This document shows positions 58,809 to 64,000 of a stretch of DNA of 64,000 bases, piece after piece; the first letter of the stretch is position 1; every line of letters begins with the position of its first letter. Made by a program: the position numbers and the translations under genes. Under the pieces are notes generated by a model. That model worked only from the letters and a program-made list of their open reading frames with translations. It had not been told where the DNA came from and did not search any database. Source of the stretch: Thamnidium elegans (Eukaryota > Mucoromycota > Mucoromycetes > Mucorales > Mucoraceae); NCBI GenBank assembly GCA_025201345.1, contig JAIXMG010000009.1, forward strand, positions 62,001 through 126,000, written 5' to 3'.

Positions 58809-59590
58809 TATTTATTTCTGTAAAAAAAGAAAAAAGAAAAAGTGGTTTAATTACATGCAATGAAGGACATTTAGAATGAAATAGCAGTCCTCGTATCATA
58901 AATAATATCCTCAACCATTGTAACTCGTGTCATTTCAGGTTATTTCAAACTCTCCGTAGTTCAATTAACCTCGAGTAAAGGGCTAAGAATAGTATTTCTT
59001 CTTTAAACAGTTGGTTCGGTAAAACAAATGTTCCTGCGCATAATTCATCGTAATTATTAGTTATCCTTCCCGGGAGTGTCCCCAAAGGACTGGTCGCTGT
59101 GAATGTATCGAGTATTAAGCGGCTAGTGGATGTTATACAAGCTAAAGGTATCAAATTACTTTGTAAAGTACGAAAATTGATTATGACTCTGTGCGAGATC
59201 TTTCCTACAAAATCTTAAAACAATATTGGGTTCTCTCTTTATCCTTTTAATAAAAACACTTGTTGTATTAAAGTCGTTCAAGGTAATGCAAACTTGTTTA
59301 ATCGCCGCTTTTTGACAGTCTCGGCTGAATAAAAAAAAAAGATAAAATTTTTTTTTTTTTTTTTTTCTTCTTCTTTGTCCTTTTCAAAGGGGAGATGCTT
59401 ACTCAAGTGAGGTTACAACTGATGAGTAAATGCCGAACCCAATATAATATTAAAAAGACCAGTGATTAATTTATTCTAGTTGCTGGTCAATTTTTGGAAA
59501 CCCTGCAAAGGGTTTTTTTTATATATTTATTAATTTTAAAAAAAAAAGAAAAAGAAAAAAAGAAAAGAGTATACATGTTTATATTATATT

Positions 59591-59627
<37 letters not shown>

Positions 59628-59749
59628 TAGATCATATTGCACGTAAAAAAAAAGAAAAAAAAAAAAGAAAGAAAAAGTTATTGAAAGAGTTGTATAAAAG
59701 AGGTTTTTTGGGGGGGGGATTGTTTTTGTTTTTCTAGGGGAAGGGCATA
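58809..59749. other. Intergenic region with possible relic
   Basis: No firm gene. A minus-strand open stretch at 59154-58945 reads ITSTSRLILDTFTATSPLG and EEILFLALYSRLIEL. It is coding-like but isolated. There is an AG repeat of about 14 units near 59595-59622 and a G run near 59709. Confidence 0.4.
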
Positions 59750-60590
59750 TTATATTTGTTTGGTAGGTTTTCTTAATTTTCTTTTTGTATGATCGTCAGG
59801 CTCAGATTTTCTTCTTCTACCAAAGGATGTAATGGATCTATGACGTGATAAAGAAGCAGTATCGTTATAGACACGAAGTAAAGGCATAGAAATACGATGC
59901 AGTAATGGTTTAGTAGAATGCTGATTATTAGGTATAGGATCTATAGGTGAATAAACTAATGGTTTTGGTGGATATTGAGTGATGGTAGGAGGATTTGTTA
60001 ATACAGGAGAAAATGTTGATGTTCTAGCGGTGGATGGGATGGATATGGTTGTCTTCATTAGTAATTTTGTTGGTGATCTATTATTATTATTATGATGATG
60101 ATGATTTTCTATATTGTTGTCTATAATTTGATCCCCTTGCGATTTATTCTTTTTTAAAGAATCAAATTTTAGTTTTAAAAAGGCTGAAGATTTACGTAAT
60201 AAATCACTTGCAGATACAGATCTTTTACCTGTTGTATTGTTGCTTTGGTAACTCGTTGTTTGGCTGTAATGACTTGATTCTCCAGTCTGACGCGTTGGTA
60301 CCTGATGGATTTCGTCATCTAATTGAATCGGTTCTTGATCGTAATAGTCTAGTATTCTACTAGATTCCGGTGAAGGCTCCTACACACATATAAAAATATA
60401 AAAAAAGTGTCAAATTACTAAAATTGGATTTTCTCCACGATTTATTTATTATTTATTTCATTACTTGCGATGTGAAGCCTAGTTCAAAATGTAAGCGAGA
60501 CCTTCTTTTATCGAATTGACGTAAAAGATCTTTTGAAAATGTATCATCTTCTGTCGTTAATTCTCTTGGTAAAGACAATTTATGTGACAT
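59750..60590 (-). CDS. Basic, disordered protein of unknown function
   Basis: Exons 60590-60465 and 60379-59750 give 251 residues. No family is recognised. The N-terminal 42 residues are charged and may be helical (DLLRQFDKRRSRLHFEL). The rest is rich in S, T, P, N and Q with a run of His/Asn (HHHHNNNN). It ends in a strongly basic tail (RRRKSEPDDHTKRKLRKP), a possible phosphorylation and nuclear-localisation region. A clean intron supports the model. Confidence 0.7.
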
Positions 60591-60871
60591 ATATTATATA
60601 TAAAAGAATAACAAGAAGAGAAAAAAGTAAAAAAAAAAAAAAAAAAGAAGAGAAGAAAAAAAAAAGATAAAGAAAATACTAGGATTTTATATTTATTTTT
60701 ATATCAAGTAAAAAATCTTTATTTAGTGCCTTGCACGTGGATTTTTTTTTTCATAAAAAAAAATGAGGTTTAATGAATCAAAGTTTATAAAATGTATATA
60801 TGTTACAAGTGTGTAGTTGGTTTTTGTTTTAAAGTGAAATTGGGGTATATTATATATATATAATGAAGAAA

Positions 60872-62626
60872 CTATAAATTGCGGTTAATACCCAATATCT
60901 TTAAATCGTCTTCAACGTCTTGTAGAGAAAGACCTGTTGGAATCGGTGCCATCGGGAATCCAGCCGTTTCTTTTATATCTTGTAACTCTCCAGTTTCTTC
61001 CTTTTGTTCCCTTTTGTGTGCAACCATTTCACGTCCATCCGGAAATACACGATCAGCTTTTTTTTTTTTAGGTAGAAATTTATAAAATGTCAGTTGTCAT
61101 GGATACCCTAATTTTTTTTTTTATCCCAGTTGAAAATGTGTAACTTACTTCTTGCAGGGTCATTTAACTTTGTACGTTCGTCCTCAATATTCCATCGTTT
61201 ACCGTTAATACTACTTAATAAGTCTCTTCTCAATGCATTCTTTTGCGACTAATTTTATAGTAGAATTAAGTTAACAAAAAAAAAAAAAAAAAAAAATTAC
61301 TAGTACCTAGCAATAAAAAATTACTTACAATAAAGTGAATATTAGCTTGATATTCAAACCCTTCAAATTGTTGTTTAAAATTAGCATGTTGATGTTTTCG
61401 CCACGCCTCTGCACTATGAATACGCTTCCCCTTTTTCTCCTCAATTTCTGCCATTAAAGTAACCAACTCTGGATGTGTGCCATTAGCAATCATCATTGCT
61501 TCCTCATTTAATTCCGACATTTTCTCTTCATACATTCTAAATAGTTTTTATTTTATTTTTTTAGTATGTATAAATAAATATAATATTTATAAACTTACTT
61601 GTCTCTTAATCTCGCAAACTCTACTTCGATATGAGTAAGTGCATCGAGAGCTTCTTTATGCCTTTGTTGATAATCATGATCATCGTTTTCTATTGTATAT
61701 ATAAATTAGTACTTTTAAATTAGTAGTAATATACAAACATATATAAAAAAATTACCTTGTGGTTCACTAATCATTTTTGTATCTTCGCAATCACCATTTT
61801 GTTCAGTTGGAGTATCAAGTAGAGACTTTTTTAAATCATCAGAACTAGTATCTCTATTATTTTCAGTTAATTTCCCTCCTCCTTCTTCTTCTTCATCGTC
61901 ATTTTTGGTCTCAGTTTCCTCTTCCCCTTCTTCCTCCTCTTCTTCATCATCGTCATTACTTTTATCTTCTAATACTTGCTCATTTTCTTGTTCTTTTACT
62001 TGTTCATCTTGTCTGCTTTGTCTTCTACGAGGTCTTGTCAATGGTTCAGTAATAATATTATTTGTAATGGATCTTGACGCGCGTCTTTTTCTGATAGAAC
62101 TTTCTTCTATCAACTTTTGGTCTTCTATAGCAGGTTGTACTTTATCACTTTTAGTTTTTTTATTTGGACTAGAGACATCTTCTTTATTTCTACGCTTTCT
62201 CGTAGGTGGTAACTTTTTCTTTTCAACCTGCTCTTCCTCTTCTTCTTCTTCGTCCTCTTCTTCTTCACGCAAAGTTTCCATCGGTTCAACCATTGGTAAC
62301 TCTGGTGAAGCGGACCTAGATAGTGGGAAATCATCAGGTACAGATGAAAGTGGAGAAGCAGAGTCTTGTTCTGTATGTAAATCATCGTCTGATACTTCTT
62401 CGTTCGATAGTGAACCGGGTGAACCTGCTTGTAATATACTGTTTAAAGCGGATAAATCGTCATCGTCTTCTTCATCGTCTTCTTCGTCGTCTTCCATTTT
62501 ATCTGTAGGCGTTAAAGGCCCATCACCTTCTAATTGTTCATCGGCACTTAATACTGAAGGCGAAGAACCTAAAGATAATTTAGAGCTTTGTCGGGTAGTT
62601 ATTTCTTCGTTTGAATGTGTGTCCAT
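60872..62626 (-). CDS. SDS3/BRMS1-like histone deacetylase complex subunit
   Basis: Exons 62626-61756, 61689-61599, 61536-61329, 61248-61149 and 61056-60872 give 484 residues. The SDS3/BRMS1/DEP1-type domain begins around residue 300: ALTHIEVEFARLRDKMYEEK, then coiled coil, LRRDLLSSINGKRWNIEDER. This family belongs to Sin3-Rpd3 deacetylase complexes, so a nuclear repression role is inferred. The first 290 residues are very acidic, with D/E tracts and two basic segments (RKRRNKED and IRKRRASRS) that may be nuclear signals. Confidence 0.88.
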
Positions 62627-62738
62627 TATTATTTATTTATTTTTAAAAAAAAAAGATAGGAAAACTTTTCTTTTTTGCTTAAAAAAAAAAAAGGTATATA
62701 ATACGAAAGTTGATATATATTGTTAAGTTTTTTTTTTC

Positions 62739-62769
<31 letters not shown>

Positions 62770-63030
62770 GAAAAAATACACGTGTGTAAAAAAAAAAAGA
62801 GTATATAAAAAGAAAAGGGTTAAATAATGTTCCCTTCTCACGTAAAAAAAGGTATTTATAATATGGAAAAAAATTGTTTTTTTTTCTCTATCTAACTCTT
62901 CCCAACCCACCGACGTGACGTCGACGCTGGATCTTAACGGACATTTAATTATGGAGGCGCGCCAGACGCTGAGATGGGGAAGGCAATTCGTTGGTTCGTA
63001 GATTCCTTCCTTCTCTATAATCAATTAACA
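62627..63030. promoter_or_regulatory. Divergent region, RPS28 promoter
   Basis: Between divergent SDS3-like and RPS28 genes. A GC-richer patch at 62911-62926 contains TGACGTC inside CGACGTGACGTCGACG, the core of ATF/CREB-type (bZIP) sites and partly palindromic. It lies about 105-120 bases before the RPS28 start. Confidence 0.45.
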
Positions 63031-63490
63031 ATGGTGAGCAAATAGAGTGTTACATGTGTATGTGTTGTGTGTGTAGGTATAATATATGGATTGCTCAATA
63101 GATGGATGTGTAATATTAGAAGATGGATGGATGTATTAAAATCACTTTGAACAAAACCTATCGACAATTTTTTTTTTCAGCATTGACACCTTATATAATA
63201 TAATGCACACAGACACACACATGCAACATGGAACTAATTGAATTTAAAGCAAATATACTAATATTTTTTTGAAATGGTAGGATTCTTCTTCTAACAAGAC
63301 TCCCGTCAAGCTCGCTAGAGTTACTAAGGTTCTCGGCCGTACCGGTTCTCGTGGTGGTGTCACTCAAGTCCGTGTTGAATTCATGGATGATACTAACCGT
63401 TCCATCATCCGTAACGTTAAGGGTCCTGTTCGTGAAAACGATATCCTCTGTCTTTTGGAATCCGAACGTGAAGCTCGTCGTCTCCGTTAA
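63031..63490 (+). CDS. RPS28: 40S ribosomal protein S28 (eS28)
   Basis: Exons 63031-63033 and 63281-63490 give 70 residues. The first coding exon is the ATG alone, cut by a GTGAGC donor; the 247-base intron ends in GGTAG. The protein reads [15 protein letters not shown] and contains [14 protein letters not shown] and [20 protein letters not shown], all typical of eS28. Length is normal (67-70). Without splicing the frame stops after four codons, so the intron must be removed. Confidence 0.97.
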
Positions 63491-63926
63491 GCAACTATAT
63501 ATATGTATATTTTTTTCACTTCCGAAAAAAAGACAAAAAAGACTAGCAAATAAAAACTATTCACATATTGTTCATATATAGCACATACAAACCCTGTAAC
63601 AGTTAAAATAGTGTATAAAAAAGAGTGAAAAAAAAAGAGGTTATTATGCATAAATCATAATGAGAGAAAGTGAGAAAGTGAGAAAAAAAAAGGGGGAGAG
63701 AGGAATCATAATGTGTCATAACAAACCTTAATATTCATACACCCTAAAAGCTTTTTTGCCTTTGTGTATCCATTACATTTCTGAATTATATGAAAGAAAA
63801 ATAGTCGAAAAGTTAAAAAAAAAGTGGCTTAGAAGTTACTTCTTGACTATAATGACTCATTTTTTTATATCCCTTTTTTTTTTTCCTTCTTTAATATTGT
63901 TACTTAATATTATACTATAGCTCATC
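63491..63926. other. Intergenic region
   Basis: AT-rich DNA with A runs near 63630 and 63685. A T/C-rich leader precedes the next start. No gene is seen. Confidence 0.4.
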
Positions 63927-64000
63927 ATGTCACTTACACCCGACCAAAAGTACGACCTTATTACCCGTAACCTTCAAGAGGTTCTTGGTGCTGATGAAAT
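63927..64000 (+). CDS. TYS1: Tyrosyl-tRNA synthetase, cytosolic (5' end)
   Basis: Only the first 24 codons are present: MSLTPDQKYDLITRNLQEVL and a few more before the window ends. The DLITRNLQEVLG block is the conserved N-terminus of the eukaryotic cytosolic enzyme. It charges tRNA-Tyr. The HIGH and KMSKS regions lie outside the window, so the rest cannot be judged. Confidence 0.85.
   Translation, partial: MSLTPDQKYDLITRNLQEVLGADE

Overview
The window is nuclear DNA of a fungus, most likely an early-diverging Mucoromycota species of the Mucorales type; the species cannot be named from the sequence. The evidence is AT-rich DNA, many short GT-AG introns (about 50-160 bases, several with a TACTAAC branch point), long poly-T and poly-A tracts, ribosomal and housekeeping proteins of clearly fungal type, a GDP-mannose dehydratase that fits fucose-containing walls, and TnpB/Fanzor-type sequences. 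I rebuilt exon-intron structures by hand. Every multi-exon model below keeps a consistent reading phase across all its exons.

Layout. 1-5640 is gene-poor: a decayed minus-strand gene, one tRNA-Thr and an orphan reading frame. 5641-12641 holds a transcription factor with two tandem Zn2Cys6 clusters and a PAS-like region, GDP-mannose 4,6-dehydratase, an acidic zinc-finger protein, and a TOM20 import receptor fused to a MYND/SET module. 13416-18044 has RPL2, an unknown disordered protein and methionine aminopeptidase 1. 18371-19725 is the C-terminal half of a TnpB/Fanzor-like nuclease in seven in-frame exons. 21079-32293 is dense: a bHLH factor, NMD3, RLP24, mL46, a coiled-coil protein, the TFIIIB subunit BDP1, and RPL26.

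32294-36101 is gene-poor. It is followed by an acyl-CoA synthetase with a peroxisomal C-terminus (36102-38462), a small membrane protein, and a second, broken TnpB/Fanzor-like relic (39644-40595). 42225-51467 is a run of minus-strand genes (questin-oxidase-like protein, ISD11, methyltransferase, ALG1, STE20/PAK-like kinase) with one plus-strand Q-rich gene inside it. 53548-64000 holds NOP12, IMP dehydrogenase, a UBL protein predicted to be lipid-anchored, an SLC66A2-like PQ-loop protein, an unknown basic protein, an SDS3/BRMS1-like protein, RPS28, and the start of tyrosyl-tRNA synthetase.

Functional themes. Ribosome production and translation dominate: RPL2, RPL26, RPS28, NMD3 and RLP24 for 60S maturation and export, NOP12, BDP1 for RNA polymerase III, MAP1, TYS1 and mL46. 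Mitochondrial functions are TOM20, ISD11 and mL46. Sugar and nucleotide metabolism are represented by GMD, ALG1 and IMPDH. These genes are not arranged in operons; the order looks like ordinary eukaryotic scatter. The most unusual items are the intron-bearing Fanzor-like gene with an 11-base direct repeat on each side, the exon-duplicated double zinc cluster, the TOM20-MYND-SET fusion, and a 4-base micro-exon in NMD3.
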